A stretch of 64,000 nucleotides of DNA from Azospirillum brasilense (lineage in GTDB: Bacteria > Pseudomonadota > Alphaproteobacteria > Azospirillales > Azospirillaceae). The notes below the pieces were generated by a model that searched no databases, was not told the origin of the DNA, and worked only from the letters and a program-made list of their open reading frames with translations. The position numbers and the translations under genes are program-made. The stretch is taken from NCBI RefSeq assembly GCF_001315015.1, contig NZ_CP012914.1:2825001-2889000 (forward strand), read 5' to 3'. Shown in pieces: positions 17,938-27,726 of the stretch. Numbering within the stretch: the stretch's first letter is position 1; the number at the start of each line of letters is the position of its first letter.

Positions 17938-20900
17938 TCACCCTTTCCGCTGGCCGGTCAGCCGCAGGCCGCGGTCGATCCATTGGGCGGTCAGCTTTTC
18001 CTGGACGGCGTTCTGGCGCAGCCGCTGGTTCAGGTTGGCGAAATCCACGCGGTCCAGGCTCTGGTCCTGGTTGAAGCAGGAGAAGACCACCGTCTCCGCG
18101 CCGGTCACCGGGTCGATGTGCCGTTGCAGGCACTGGGCGCAGATCTCCTTCATCATGCATTGCATGGGGGAGTTGATGGAGCCGATGGCGGCGTGGCCGG
18201 GCTTCAGGTGGTGCTTCAGCAGGCCGTGCCGGGCCGCCCCCACCGCCGCCATCATGCGGTCGGAGCCGATGGCGACGATGCGGTCCACCGTCTCCAGCGG
18301 AATATCCGCCGGCCCCAGCTCGCCCGCCGCGTAGGCGCGCATGGCCTCCACGATGTTCCCGACGAAACTCAGATCACCGGGCCGCGTCGGCGTGAAGCCC
18401 GGCGCCTCGTCGCAGCACCAGACGACGCGGTCGGCGGCGGCCTCGATCTGTTCGGTCTTGTAACGGTCCTCCATCCGCTTGTAGCCGGCGAAATAGACGA
18501 CCCGGTTGCCGCGCGCCCGGCAGGCCTGCCCGATGGAGAAGAGCACGGCGTTGCCCAGCCCGCCGCCGACCAGCGCCACCGTCTCGCCCTCCGGGATCTC
18601 GGTCGGAGCGCCGGTCGGCCCCATCACCACCACCGGGTCGCCGGGCTTCAGCAGGGCGCAGAGGTCGGACGAGCCGCCCATCTCCAGGACGATCAGGGAG
18701 AGCAGCCCGGCCTCCTTGTCCACCCAGGCGCCGGTCAGGGCCAGCCCTTCCATGGCCAGCGTGGTCCGGCCGATCCGTTGCGCCAGCGTTTCGAAGTTCT
18801 GCAGCCGGTAGAACTGTCCGGGTTCGAAACGGCGTGCGGCGGCGGGAGCCTTCACCACCACCTCCACGATGGTCGGGGTCAGGCGGGTGACGCTGTGCAC
18901 CAGGGGCCGCAGTTCGACGTTCAGGCGCCGCACCAGAGCCTCCGGCATCACGGAGCTGGGCGCCCGGCGAGCCAGGGCGCGGCTGACCACCGGATAGCCG
19001 CGCTTCGCCCCGCCCATCGCCTTCACCACATTGCCGGCGAAGGACGGGTGCAGGTCGCCGAAGAAGCTGAGGAACCGCCCGTCCGGCGCCCGCGCCATCA
19101 GCACATGCGCCTGGGCCGGCTTGCTCGTCCGCTCCGGCGTCACCGGATTGCCGTCCTCGTCGATGGCGCGGAAGCAACGCCCGTCCAGCTCCACCCACTC
19201 CGGCTCCTCGCGGGCCAGGACGGTGTTCGGCTGGGTGCCGGCGGCGACCAGGATGGTGCGGGCGGGGAGCCGCGCGTCCACGGCGGCGGGCGCCACCACC
19301 CCGTCCGGCCCGACCGGGCTGATGGCGAGGTGGATCGCCCGCGCGGCGCCCGATTCGTCGATCTCCACCCCGCGCGGGGCGGCGCATTCCAGGAAGCGGA
19401 TGCCCTCGGCCAGACCGTGCGCCACCTCCTCGTGGTTCAGGGTGTAGCTGGGGCTGTCGATCAGGCGGCGGCGGTAGGCGATGGTCGAGCCGCCCCAGGA
19501 TTGCAGAAGCGCCGCGACGCGCGGCTCGCGCCCCTGCTCTCCCGCCTCCAGGCGCTCCGCCCGGATGGCGCGGGCGTGGGCCAGGAACTCGTCGGCCAGT
19601 TCGGCCTCGTCGGGCGTCCAGCGGGCGCGCACCGCCGCTTCCCCCCGATCGGCCGCCAGGACCTCGTAGCGGGACAGGAACTTCTCGACCTGGACGGGGT
19701 AGTAGGCCAGCGCCTCCGTCGCCGTGTCGATCGCGGTCAGCCCGCCGCCGATCACCACGATGGGCAGCCGGACCTGGAGGTTGGCGATGCTGTCCGGCTT
19801 GGCCGCCCCGGTCAGTTGCAGCCCCATCAGGAAGTCCGAGGCCTGCCGCACCCCACGGGCCAGCCCGTTCGCCATCGGCACGACGGTCGGCTTGCCCGCC
19901 CCCATGCACAGGGCGATGTGGTCGAAGCCCAGCTCCAGCGCCCCGTCGATGGTCAGCGTGCCGCCGAAGCGCACCCCGCCGATGATCGTCATGCGCGCCC
20001 GGCGTTCCAGCAACAGCCGGATCACCTTCAGGAAATTCTTGTTCCAGCGCACGGTGATGCCGTACTCCGCCACCCCGCCGAATCCGGCCATCACCCGCTC
20101 GTCCAGCCGGTCGTAGAGGTCCCGCACGTCGCGGATCGGCCGGAAGGGCACCCGCGTGCCGCTGGGCAGGACGCCCGAGAGGTCGGCGGGCAGCGGCTCG
20201 ATCTTCAGCCCGTCGATGCCGACCACCGTGTGACCGTCGTTCATCAGATGGTGCGCCAGCGTGAAGCCCGCCGGCCCCAGCCCGGCCACCAGCACCTTGG
20301 AGCCGCTGTCCGGCCGCATCAGCGGGCGGCGCAGGTCCAGCGGGTTCCAGCGGGTCAGCAGGCTGTAGATCTCGAAGCCCCAGGGCAGTTCCAGCACGTC
20401 CTTCAGCGTGCGGGTCTCCGCCTGCGGGATGTCCACCGGCTCCTGTTTCTGATAAATGCAGGCCTTCATGCAGTCGTTGCAGATGCGGTGGCCGGTGGCC
20501 GCGCACATCGGGTTGTCGACCACCACCACGGCCAGCGCCCCGATGGGCACGCCCTCGGCCTTCAGCGCGTGCATCTCGGAAATCTTCTCTTCCAAGGGGC
20601 AGCCGGCCAGCGCGACGCCGAAGGCGCTCTTCTGGAACTCGCCGGTCTTGCGGTCGCGCAGCCCCTTGGAGCAGCTGTCCTTGCCCTGGTTGTGGCACCA
20701 GATGCAGTAGTTGGCCTCGTCCAGCGCGCCGGCCAGATCGGTGCCCGGGTCGGTCAGGTGGAAGCCCTGGCGCTCGCGGCAGGAGTCATCGGGCAGGCGC
20801 ATCATGGTGACACCGTGCAGCTCCACCGTCTCCACCGGGACGAGACGCTGCGGGTCGGTGCGGTGCGGCACCTGGAACAGCACGCCGCCGCCGTGCCGGG

Positions 20901-21432
20901 CGCGCCCGGCCTCGCTGAAGACCGCCCAGGCGGCGTATTGGGCGGCGCTGTCCAACTGGTCGGCGTGGCCGGTCTCGTCCTCCATCCAGGCCAGCACCTG
21001 CCGGGCGAAGGCGGCTTCGGTCAGCGGGCCGCCCAGCCAATCCTCCAGCCTTGCCGCCAGCTCCGCCCCGTCGAGCGCGGCGACCGCCTCCGGCTTCACC
21101 GCCTTGGCGGCGCGGCGCTGAACGAACAGGCGCTTGGCGGTGTAGAGCGGCGCCAGCTCCGTATGGCGGCCGCGCAGCTCGTCGAGCGCGGGGCGGATGC
21201 CGAACAGATCGCCAATGAAATCCTCGGCGTGCGGGGCGAGCGCGATCAGCAGGTCGCTTTCCGCCTTCGCCTCCAGCCGGTCGGGCTGGGCGCGGGCGGA
21301 GAGCAGCCGGTTGGCGAGCGCCACGTCCGTGTCGGACAGCCGGGCGAGGAAGGCGCGGTCGAGCCGGGCCAGCCCGTCCTGCCCGTAAAGCTCGTGGAAC
21401 GACAGGCCGAAGCCGAGGGTGAGGTCCGCCAT
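17938..21432 (-). CDS. Giant NfnB/GltD-like plus NfnA/PyrK-like flavoprotein fusion
   Basis: This is a 1164-residue cytoplasmic oxidoreductase. Residues 1-240 match nothing I recognise. Two Cys clusters follow: C243, C246, C254, C278 and C310, C318, C321, C325, the spacing expected for [4Fe-4S] sites of GltD/NfnB proteins. Then come an FAD site GLGPAG (384-389) and a second dinucleotide motif IGGGLTAID (561-569). The C-terminal third (about 830-1164) is a ferredoxin-reductase fold like PyrK/NfnA, with FEPGQFYRLQNFE, GGGLGNAVLFSIG and a [2Fe-2S] set C1092, C1098, C1101, C1119. NfnAB carries out NADH/NADPH/ferredoxin electron bifurcation, and SudAB and GltD use the same parts. Here both halves are in one chain. 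The substrate is unknown. Confidence 0.8.
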   Translation of the reverse strand: MADLTLGFGLSFHELYGQDGLARLDRAFLARLSDTDVALANRLLSARAQPDRLEAKAESDLLIALAPHAEDFIGDLFGIRPALDELRGRHTELAPLYTAKRLFVQRRAAKAVKPEAVAALDGAELAARLEDWLGGPLTEAAFARQVLAWMEDETGHADQLDSAAQYAAWAVFSEAGRARHGGGVLFQVPHRTDPQRLVPVETVELHGVTMMRLPDDSCRERQGFHLTDPGTDLAGALDEANYCIWCHNQGKDSCSKGLRDRKTGEFQKSAFGVALAGCPLEEKISEMHALKAEGVPIGALAVVVVDNPMCAATGHRICNDCMKACIYQKQEPVDIPQAETRTLKDVLELPWGFEIYSLLTRWNPLDLRRPLMRPDSGSKVLVAGLGPAGFTLAHHLMNDGHTVVGIDGLKIEPLPADLSGVLPSGTRVPFRPIRDVRDLYDRLDERVMAGFGGVAEYGITVRWNKNFLKVIRLLLERRARMTIIGGVRFGGTLTIDGALELGFDHIALCMGAGKPTVVPMANGLARGVRQASDFLMGLQLTGAAKPDSIANLQVRLPIVVIGGGLTAIDTATEALAYYPVQVEKFLSRYEVLAADRGEAAVRARWTPDEAELADEFLAHARAIRAERLEAGEQGREPRVAALLQSWGGSTIAYRRRLIDSPSYTLNHEEVAHGLAEGIRFLECAAPRGVEIDESGAARAIHLAISPVGPDGVVAPAAVDARLPARTILVAAGTQPNTVLAREEPEWVELDGRCFRAIDEDGNPVTPERTSKPAQAHVLMARAPDGRFLSFFGDLHPSFAGNVVKAMGGAKRGYPVVSRALARRAPSSVMPEALVRRLNVELRPLVHSVTRLTPTIVEVVVKAPAAARRFEPGQFYRLQNFETLAQRIGRTTLAMEGLALTGAWVDKEAGLLSLIVLEMGGSSDLCALLKPGDPVVVMGPTGAPTEIPEGETVALVGGGLGNAVLFSIGQACRARGNRVVYFAGYKRMEDRYKTEQIEAAADRVVWCCDEAPGFTPTRPGDLSFVGNIVEAMRAYAAGELGPADIPLETVDRIVAIGSDRMMAAVGAARHGLLKHHLKPGHAAIGSINSPMQCMMKEICAQCLQRHIDPVTGAETVVFSCFNQDQSLDRVDFANLNQRLRQNAVQEKLTAQWIDRGLRLTGQRKG

Positions 21433-21625
21433 CGCCGCCCCGCATCCGAAGCCGTTGGTAAGACTGATATTTGTAACACCCGCAACCCGTCGCCTTCACC
21501 CGAAACCCGTGCCGCCGGCTACGGAGTAACCCGTGTCCGTTTGACGCAGCCGCTGCCGCACCCCACATGAGCCGGTGGTCCCTATCCCCCCGGACCTTGT
21601 CCGCATCTTCCGGAGCCGCCCGTCC

Positions 21626-22711
21626 GTGACCGACATCACCGCCCCCGCCCTCGCCGGGAAAGACGTCCGCGACCCCGCCTCCACCCGCCCCATCGCCTAT
21701 TGGCTTCTCGTCTGCTGCGCGATGGTCTTCGCCATGGCGGTGATCGGCGCCATCACGCGCCTGACCGAATCCGGCCTGTCGATGGTCGAGTGGAAGCCGC
21801 TGATCGGCATCCTGCCGCCTTTGTCGGAGGCGGAATGGAACCGCGTCTTCGGCCTCTACCAGACCACGCCGGAGTTCCGCATCTACAACGCGACGATGGA
21901 TCTGGCGGCCTTCAAACAGATCTTCTGGTGGGAGTGGTTCCACCGCTTCTGGGGCCAGCTGATCGGCTTCGTCTTCCTGATCCCCTTCCTGCGCTTCTGG
22001 GTCAACGGGCGCATCCCTGCCGACCTGTGGCCGAAGCTGGCCGGGCTGTTCCTGCTCGGCGGGCTCCAGGGGGTGATCGGCTGGTACATGGTCAAGAGCG
22101 GGCTGGTCGACCGGCCCGACGTCAGCCACTACCGGCTGGCGCTGCATCTCGGCACGGCGATCGTGATCTACGGGCTGCTGCTGCGCACCGCGCTGGGTAT
22201 TCTCGACCCGCTGCCGCTGGCCGGCTGGGCGACCGGGTCCGGCCGGCTGCGCAAGCACGCGCGCTGGGCCTTGGGGCTGACCGGCGTCACCATCGTCTGG
22301 GGCGCCTTCGTCGCCGGGACGGACGCCGGGCTGGCCTACAACACCTTCCCGCTGATGGCCGGCCACGTCATCCCGCCAGAGGTCGCCAACCTGACGCCCT
22401 GGTGGATCAATGTCTTTGAGAACACCGCGGCCATCCAGCTCACCCACCGGGCGCTGGCGCTGCTGACCGGGCTGGTGGTTCTGGGGCTGGCCCTGCGGGT
22501 GTGGGTGGCCCGCCTGCCCGGCCGCGCCGGGCGGGTGGCGCTGCTGACCGCGGCGATGGTGCTGGTGCAGATCGGGCTGGGCATCGCCACGCTGCTGAGC
22601 TTCGTGTGGATTCCGCTGGGCGCCGCCCATCAGGCGGGTGCCATTCTGCTGGTGTCCGGGCTGGTCTGGCTGCTCCACGAACTGCGCCCGGTGGGCGTTC
22701 CAAAGCGCTGA
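21626..22711 (+). CDS. ctaA: Heme A synthase Cox15
   Basis: This multi-pass membrane enzyme hydroxylates heme O to heme A for aa3-type cytochrome oxidase. It has seven to eight hydrophobic helices and the conserved motifs GAITRLTESGLSMVEWKP (first helix end), WWEWFHRFWGQLIG, HYRLALHLGTA and IQLTHRALAL, with heme-ligand histidines. GTG 21626 gives MTDITAPALAGKD as the N-terminus; an in-frame GTG at 21575 would add 17 residues. It is divergent from the Nfn-like gene and convergent with phaZ. Confidence 0.93.
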   Translation: MTDITAPALAGKDVRDPASTRPIAYWLLVCCAMVFAMAVIGAITRLTESGLSMVEWKPLIGILPPLSEAEWNRVFGLYQTTPEFRIYNATMDLAAFKQIFWWEWFHRFWGQLIGFVFLIPFLRFWVNGRIPADLWPKLAGLFLLGGLQGVIGWYMVKSGLVDRPDVSHYRLALHLGTAIVIYGLLLRTALGILDPLPLAGWATGSGRLRKHARWALGLTGVTIVWGAFVAGTDAGLAYNTFPLMAGHVIPPEVANLTPWWINVFENTAAIQLTHRALALLTGLVVLGLALRVWVARLPGRAGRVALLTAAMVLVQIGLGIATLLSFVWIPLGAAHQAGAILLVSGLVWLLHELRPVGVPKR

Positions 22712-22759
22712 CGCCGTCCGATTCCCTCTCCCTGGACGGGAGAGGGAACGCTACCGGCC

Positions 22760-23980
22760 TCAATCGTGCTTGCGGATGAACTCCCGCACCGCCGGCATGA
22801 TGCTTTCGCGCCAGCGCCGGCCGTTGAAGATGCCGTAGTGGCCGACGCCCTTCTGGAAATGGCGGGCGCGCATGTCGTCGGGCAGCGAGGCGCAGAGGCG
22901 GTGCGCCGACTCGGTCTGGCCGGGGGCGGAGATGTCGTCCAGTTCGCCCTCCACCGTCATCACGGCAGTCCGGCGGATCGCTGCCGGCTCCACCTTGCGC
23001 CCGCGCGACTCCATGGTGCCGTTGGCGAGCGAATGCTTCTGGAACACCGTCTCGATGGTCTGCAGGTAGAACTCCGCCGACAGGTCCATGACCGACAGAT
23101 ACTCGTCGTAGAAGCGGCGGTGCTGCACCGCGGAGTCACCATCGCCGCGGACGAGGTGGCGGAACAGGCCGACATGCTCCCCGATGTGGCGGTCCAGGTT
23201 CATCGACATGAAGCCGGAGAGCTGGATGAAGCCCGGATAGACCTGACGGAAGCCGCCCGGATAATAGGCCGGGACGGTGGTGATGACGTTGCGCTCGAAC
23301 CAGGAGAGCGGGTGGGTCGCCGCCAGCTTCACCGGCACGGTCGGGTTGGCCATCGGGTCGATGGGGCCGCCCATCAGCGTCATGGAGCGCGGCTGCACCG
23401 CCTCGTCCCCCGCCGCCATCAGCGACACCGCGGCCAGGACGGGAACCGCCGGCTGGCACACCGCGATGACATGGGTCTGCGGCCCGAGGAAGCGGATCAG
23501 CTCCGTCACCGTGTCGATGTAGTCGTCCAGGTCGAACCGCCCGCATGCCAGCGGCACCAGCCGGGCGTCGATCCAGTCGGTGACGAAGACATCGTGGTCG
23601 GCCAGCAGCGCCGCCACCGTGCCGCGCAGCAAGGTCGCGTGGTGGCCGGACATCGGGGCGACCAGCAGGACGCGCGGCTGCGCCGGGGTGCCCTCCGGCT
23701 TGGCGAAGTGCAGCAGGTTGCAGAAGGGCTTGCGAAGGGCGATGCGCTCAGTAATCGCCACCGTCTCGCCATCCACCACCGTCGTCTTCAGGCCGAATTC
23801 CGGCTTGGGGAAGCGGCGGGTGGTGCGCTCCAGCAGTTCCGCGCCGGCGGCCATGGCGCGACCGACGCGGGTGTAGGACACCGGGCTGAACGGGTTCTGA
23901 AAGGTGTGCTGGGTCGCTTCGGCCAGGAGGCGCATCGGGCGCAGGGCGGCGTGCTGCAGATCGTAGAGATGGTAGAGCAA
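22760..23980 (-). CDS. phaZ: Intracellular polyhydroxyalkanoate depolymerase
   Basis: The 406-residue alpha/beta hydrolase of the PhaZ type hydrolyses stored PHB granules. The nucleophile elbow is VCQPAVP with Cys175 where most hydrolases have Ser; this is the rule in intracellular PhaZ of the Cupriavidus type, not a defect. Other signatures are MYHLYDLQHAALRP-like at the N-terminus, HFAKPEG, VFVTDWIDARLVPL and the C-terminal VGHYGIFNGRRWRE with the catalytic His. It is transcribed alone. The PHA-system protein at 5.6-5.9 kb is the only other PHA-linked gene in the window. Confidence 0.93.
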   Translation of the reverse strand: MLYHLYDLQHAALRPMRLLAEATQHTFQNPFSPVSYTRVGRAMAAGAELLERTTRRFPKPEFGLKTTVVDGETVAITERIALRKPFCNLLHFAKPEGTPAQPRVLLVAPMSGHHATLLRGTVAALLADHDVFVTDWIDARLVPLACGRFDLDDYIDTVTELIRFLGPQTHVIAVCQPAVPVLAAVSLMAAGDEAVQPRSMTLMGGPIDPMANPTVPVKLAATHPLSWFERNVITTVPAYYPGGFRQVYPGFIQLSGFMSMNLDRHIGEHVGLFRHLVRGDGDSAVQHRRFYDEYLSVMDLSAEFYLQTIETVFQKHSLANGTMESRGRKVEPAAIRRTAVMTVEGELDDISAPGQTESAHRLCASLPDDMRARHFQKGVGHYGIFNGRRWRESIMPAVREFIRKHD

Positions 23981-24225
23981 CAGGTCCTCGCTTCGGCGGT
24001 TGTTCCCACGCCCGATCGGCTGGGTGCTGTCATGGATCGGCCGTCATTCGGCGGCCGCTATTGGTAGTATGACCAATCAATAGATTGGCCAGCCCCTATC
24101 CAAAAGGTCAATAGCCGACACCCCTTCTCGGGCAAAAAACTTACAACAGAAACAGTCAGCCACACGAAACAGACCATGCAACGCTGCACTGCAAAGGAGG
24201 CAAGGCAGGAGGATCAAGCCCAAAG
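23981..24225. other. Gap without recognised gene
   Basis: About 245 bp upstream of phaZ. It contains CAATAGATTGG, an AT-richer stretch near 24060-24130 that may hold the phaZ promoter, and no convincing open frame. Confidence 0.4.
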
Positions 24226-24260
24226 AAAAAGGCGCGTCCGCGGAACCGCGCACGCGCCTT
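24226..24260 (-). terminator. Terminator of the EEP-PLD operon
   Basis: GGCGCGT (24231-24237) pairs with ACGCGCC (24252-24258), and AAAAA on the plus strand becomes TTTTT after the stem on the minus strand. It lies about 42 bp past the EEP gene stop. Confidence 0.85.
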
Positions 24261-24301
24261 GCAGCAATCAAGGGCCCGGCATACCCGAGCGGGAGTATCG
24301 G

Positions 24302-25114
24302 TTATGGCACCGCCACGGTGGCGCGCACCGGAAGATGATCGGACGCGCGACGCGTCAGCACCGTGCGCACCACCTCATAGGACGGGATGGTCAGCCCGTT
24401 GTTCACATAGATGCGGTCGAGCCGCAGCGTGGGCATGCGCGCGTGGAAGCTGCGCGGGCTGGCCCAGTCGGGGAACGCCTCGGCCAGCTTGCGCAGCCGG
24501 GGGGAGTTCGGCGCCCATTCGTTGAGGTCGCCCATGAACAGGGTCGGCAGGGCCGGCTGTTCCTCCAGCCGGTCGACGATGGCGCCGACCTGCCGCGCCC
24601 TCTCCCACGGATCGAGTCCGAGATGGGCGACGATGATGCGCACCGGGCGCCCCTCCACCTCGACGATCACGTCGATGCCGCCGCGCGGCTCCCGCCGCCC
24701 GACGCTGAGGTCGATGGGCTCGCATTTCAGGACCGGCAGCCGGGTCAGGATGGCGTTGCCGTAATGGGCGTGGGCGTTGTGCTTGGTCGGGCCGGCGTGG
24801 GCCTTCAGGCCGGTGGCCCGTTCCAGGAAGGCGAACTGGTCCAGCCCGGATTCGCCGCGGTGGTGCCAGCCGACCTCCTGGAGCCCGACCAGATCGACGT
24901 CCAGCTCCTTGATGACCTCGGCGATGCGGTCCGGCGCAAAGCGCGCGTCCAGCCCGACGCAGCTGTGGATGTTCCAGGTCGCCACGCGCAGCGGCGCCAT
25001 GCCGTCCGGCACCGGGCCGCTGCGGCTGTCGACGCGGCGCTTCGGCCGGCGGACGCGGGCGGCGCGCAGCGCGGAGGCGATCCGCTGCACACGCTCTCGG
25101 CTGAATCGGATCAC
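24302..25114 (-). CDS. Endonuclease/exonuclease/phosphatase (EEP) family protein
   Basis: The 270-residue EEP-fold hydrolase has the metal-binding signatures RVATWNIHSCVGLD (Asn), LVGLQEVGWHH (Glu), the central His region IIVAHLGLD, LFMGDLNEWAP (Asp/Asn) and the C-terminal RRASDHLPVRA (Asp-His). Members hydrolyse phosphodiesters in DNA, RNA or lipids. The start codon overlaps the stop of the upstream phospholipase D gene by four bases (ATGA). Translational coupling and the phosphodiesterase chemistry suggest a joint role in phospholipid handling, as seen for similar PLD-EEP pairs. Confidence 0.88.
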   Translation of the reverse strand: MIRFSRERVQRIASALRAARVRRPKRRVDSRSGPVPDGMAPLRVATWNIHSCVGLDARFAPDRIAEVIKELDVDLVGLQEVGWHHRGESGLDQFAFLERATGLKAHAGPTKHNAHAHYGNAILTRLPVLKCEPIDLSVGRREPRGGIDVIVEVEGRPVRIIVAHLGLDPWERARQVGAIVDRLEEQPALPTLFMGDLNEWAPNSPRLRKLAEAFPDWASPRSFHARMPTLRLDRIYVNNGLTIPSYEVVRTVLTRRASDHLPVRATVAVP

Positions 25115-27468
25115 CGCTGTTGGTCTCCCTTGACTGCTTCTCCAGTAGCCGGCCGTCTCGCCGCCAGGGCCCGCACCAGCCGATTGCCGGCCCAGCCCAG
25201 CCCCAGCGCGGTCACCGCCGCCAGACCCAGAAGAACCATGTCGGTGGGCGTCGGTTCCGTCAACACACGCTCAAGCTGGTGCCCGAGCAGGTTGAAGACA
25301 AGAATTCCCGGCGCCATTCCCAGGATCGTCCCGAACAGATAGTCGGCAAACCGGATGCGGGAAGCCCCGGCGACGAGGTTCACCACGGTGAAGGGCGCCA
25401 CCGGCACCACCCGCAGCGCCGCCATGGCCAGCACGCCGCGCTCGCCCAGCGCGTCGCTGGCCCGCCGCACCACCGCGCCGCCGTAGCGCTCGATGGGGCG
25501 CCGGCCGGTGAGCCGCCCCACCCAGAACAGCGCCGCGGCGGAGGCCAGCACCCCGGCCAGCGCGGTCGGGAAGCCCATCCACGGCCCCAGCGCGATGGCC
25601 GTCGCCGCGATCAGCAGCAGCACCGGAAACAGCACGAAGCCACCGGCGACATAGAGCAGGATCAGCCACAGCGGCCCGAAGGCCGACTCGCGCAGGCGTT
25701 CGAACGCCCCCAGGACGGCGTCCAGGGTCGCCCAGTCGCGCAACGGGGTGTGGTTCCACAGCCCCCACACCCCGCCGACCACCGCCAAGATGATACCCAA
25801 CGCCAGCCAGTGATGGCGCCGCGGGATACGCGACGGCAGGACGCGCCACACGATGTCCGCAGCGCCGACCGGGCGTTCCGGGTCGAAAAGCTTGGAGTCG
25901 GCGACGGCGGCGGCCAGCAGGCCGGGATCGGCGTCCTCCAGCAAGTCCAACGTCCGCCCGCCGGGCCGGCGCAGCGCCTCCACCGTGCGAATGAGCGAGC
26001 CGGAACGGCGCAGCTCCGCCGTCACGCTTTCCGGCGCCACCCCGAGATGCTCGGCGATCAGGTCGTCGCGCACCCCGGCGATGGCCAGCCGGGCCTCGCG
26101 CCCCTCCACACGCCCATGCGGCGCCTCCAGGGCCAGATCGCATTCGGTGTCCAGCCCCATCGACCGGTTGTTCAGGTTGGCCGAGCCGATGCGCAGAAGC
26201 CGGTCGTCCACCACCATCACCTTGGCGTGGATGGTGATGCCGACGCTGCCGGTTTTGGCGCTCTCCGTCCTGGCGATGTAGAAGCGGAAGCGCCCGTGCC
26301 GGTCGGCCTCGCGCAGTTCCTTCACCAGCCGGGCGCGGGCGCCGAGCATCACGGTGTTCTCCAGCCAGCTCGACGTGCGGGCGGAGTTGACGACGACCAC
26401 CTCCGGCCCGTCCGGCTCGGCCAGCCGCGCCTTCAGCGCCTCGGCCACGGCGACCGAGGCGAAATACTGGCTTTCCATGTAGATGAAGCGCTCGGCCGAA
26501 GCGATGGCGGCGGTGTAGAGCGCCTCGACCTCCCGCACTTCGGCGCGCCCGTTGTAGCCGGGTTCGGTGCGCGCGATGCCGACGGGCATGCCCTTGAGCA
26601 GCGGGACGAGCTGTTGCGGCCAGGGGTCGGGGCTGTCCGGCCCGGCCCGGCGCGCCTTCAGCCGCAGCCGCCGGGGGCGCTTGCCGTCGGAAGGGCCGCC
26701 GCCACCGCCAAGCACGTCCATGGCGGGCGGCGACAGCACGCAGCCGGTGGCGCGGCGCCAGCGCTCGCGGAACAGGTCGCCCAGCGCACGGGCGGCGTCG
26801 CCGTCCACCGCCATCATCACGTCGTGGAAGGGCTCGTAGGGGGTGCCGTCCGGCTGGCGGCGCAGCGGTTCGTCGGCGCGGTGGGCGCGGGTGTCCCAGC
26901 GGTTGGCGGTGATGTCCAGCCCGCCGCAGAAGGCCAGCCGGTCGTCGATCACCAGCATCTTCTGATGGTGGCAGGCCCCGGCGGGATGGTCGCCGTCCAG
27001 CCGGTACTGGAGCCGTGGATGGCTGAGCCAGCCGCGCAGGAACAGCGGCTGCGACCAGCGGGCCAGATCGAACAGCTCCGCAAAGTCCCACTTCAGCACA
27101 TGGATGGTCAGGTCCGGGCGGGTCGCGGCCAGCCAGTTCAGAAGGTTGCCCAGCTTGTCGGGGCGGCGCGGGTGGCGCGTCTGCGGGGTCAGCCGGATGC
27201 GGGCGTCGAAGTCCCAGGCGGTCAGGTAGATGCTGCGCCGCGCCTGCCGCATCGCCGCCTTGGCGAGCGCGAAGTAGTCCTCGGCATCGACGATGACCCC
27301 GACTCGCTCCGCCCGCTCCACCCGCCAGCAGGTGCGGCCCGGCACCAGCAGCGGGTCGGCGGCCGCGCAGGAGAACGCCCCGGTGAGCGCTGGTTCAGGC
27401 GGCATTGGGAAGGACGGCTGGTCGGGCATGGGACGCGGCTGGACCGGGGTTCCTGCGGGGATCGGCAT
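25111..27468 (-). CDS. Phospholipase D / cardiolipin-synthase-like protein fused to TVP38 (SNARE-associated) membrane domain
   Basis: The protein is about 785 residues. Two PLD repeats carry HKD motifs: HHQKMLVIDDRLAFCGG and IHAKVMVVDDRLLRIGSANL. They should act on phospholipid head groups. The C-terminal third is membrane-embedded, with several hydrophobic helices and the TVP38/DedA-type pattern (ALRVVPVAPFTVVNLVAGAS, FGTILGMAPGILVFNLLG). ATG 27468 (MPIPAGTPVQP) is preferred to a far upstream start at 27702, whose first 78 residues are low-complexity. The gene is coupled to the EEP gene by an ATGA overlap. The fusion is known in proteobacteria; its in vivo substrate is not. Confidence 0.88.
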   Translation of the reverse strand: MPIPAGTPVQPRPMPDQPSFPMPPEPALTGAFSCAAADPLLVPGRTCWRVERAERVGVIVDAEDYFALAKAAMRQARRSIYLTAWDFDARIRLTPQTRHPRRPDKLGNLLNWLAATRPDLTIHVLKWDFAELFDLARWSQPLFLRGWLSHPRLQYRLDGDHPAGACHHQKMLVIDDRLAFCGGLDITANRWDTRAHRADEPLRRQPDGTPYEPFHDVMMAVDGDAARALGDLFRERWRRATGCVLSPPAMDVLGGGGGPSDGKRPRRLRLKARRAGPDSPDPWPQQLVPLLKGMPVGIARTEPGYNGRAEVREVEALYTAAIASAERFIYMESQYFASVAVAEALKARLAEPDGPEVVVVNSARTSSWLENTVMLGARARLVKELREADRHGRFRFYIARTESAKTGSVGITIHAKVMVVDDRLLRIGSANLNNRSMGLDTECDLALEAPHGRVEGREARLAIAGVRDDLIAEHLGVAPESVTAELRRSGSLIRTVEALRRPGGRTLDLLEDADPGLLAAAVADSKLFDPERPVGAADIVWRVLPSRIPRRHHWLALGIILAVVGGVWGLWNHTPLRDWATLDAVLGAFERLRESAFGPLWLILLYVAGGFVLFPVLLLIAATAIALGPWMGFPTALAGVLASAAALFWVGRLTGRRPIERYGGAVVRRASDALGERGVLAMAALRVVPVAPFTVVNLVAGASRIRFADYLFGTILGMAPGILVFNLLGHQLERVLTEPTPTDMVLLGLAAVTALGLGWAGNRLVRALAARRPATGEAVKGDQQR

Positions 27469-27726
27469 CGGGGGTTCACATATGGTGCGTCCGGGACGGG
27501 CTGCGACCGGCCAGGAAGGCGAATGCCCGAACAACACCGCAGCCGCCCAACCCTCCCCGCCCCCCGCCGAGAGGCGAAATTCCATTGCCCGACCGGCCGG
27601 GACCTGGGTACCGTCAGGAGGACTCCATTCGTGTCCGCCATTGTCGCATGATCCGCCTGTTGTGATCCGCTTGTCCGTCCCCCGAACGACTCTGCCCGTC
27701 ACGGCCGCCCGCTCCCGGCGGGGCCG

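Noticed and set aside
17845..21570. Long open frame on the plus strand opposite the Nfn-like gene
   Set aside because: It is the antisense shadow of a gene with clear domain motifs; in GC-rich DNA such mirror frames are common. Its product is low-complexity His/Arg/Gln/Gly with no domains.
22760..23980. Cys in place of Ser in the phaZ nucleophile elbow as a defect
   Set aside because: Intracellular PHB depolymerases of this type naturally use Cys, so it is normal for the family.
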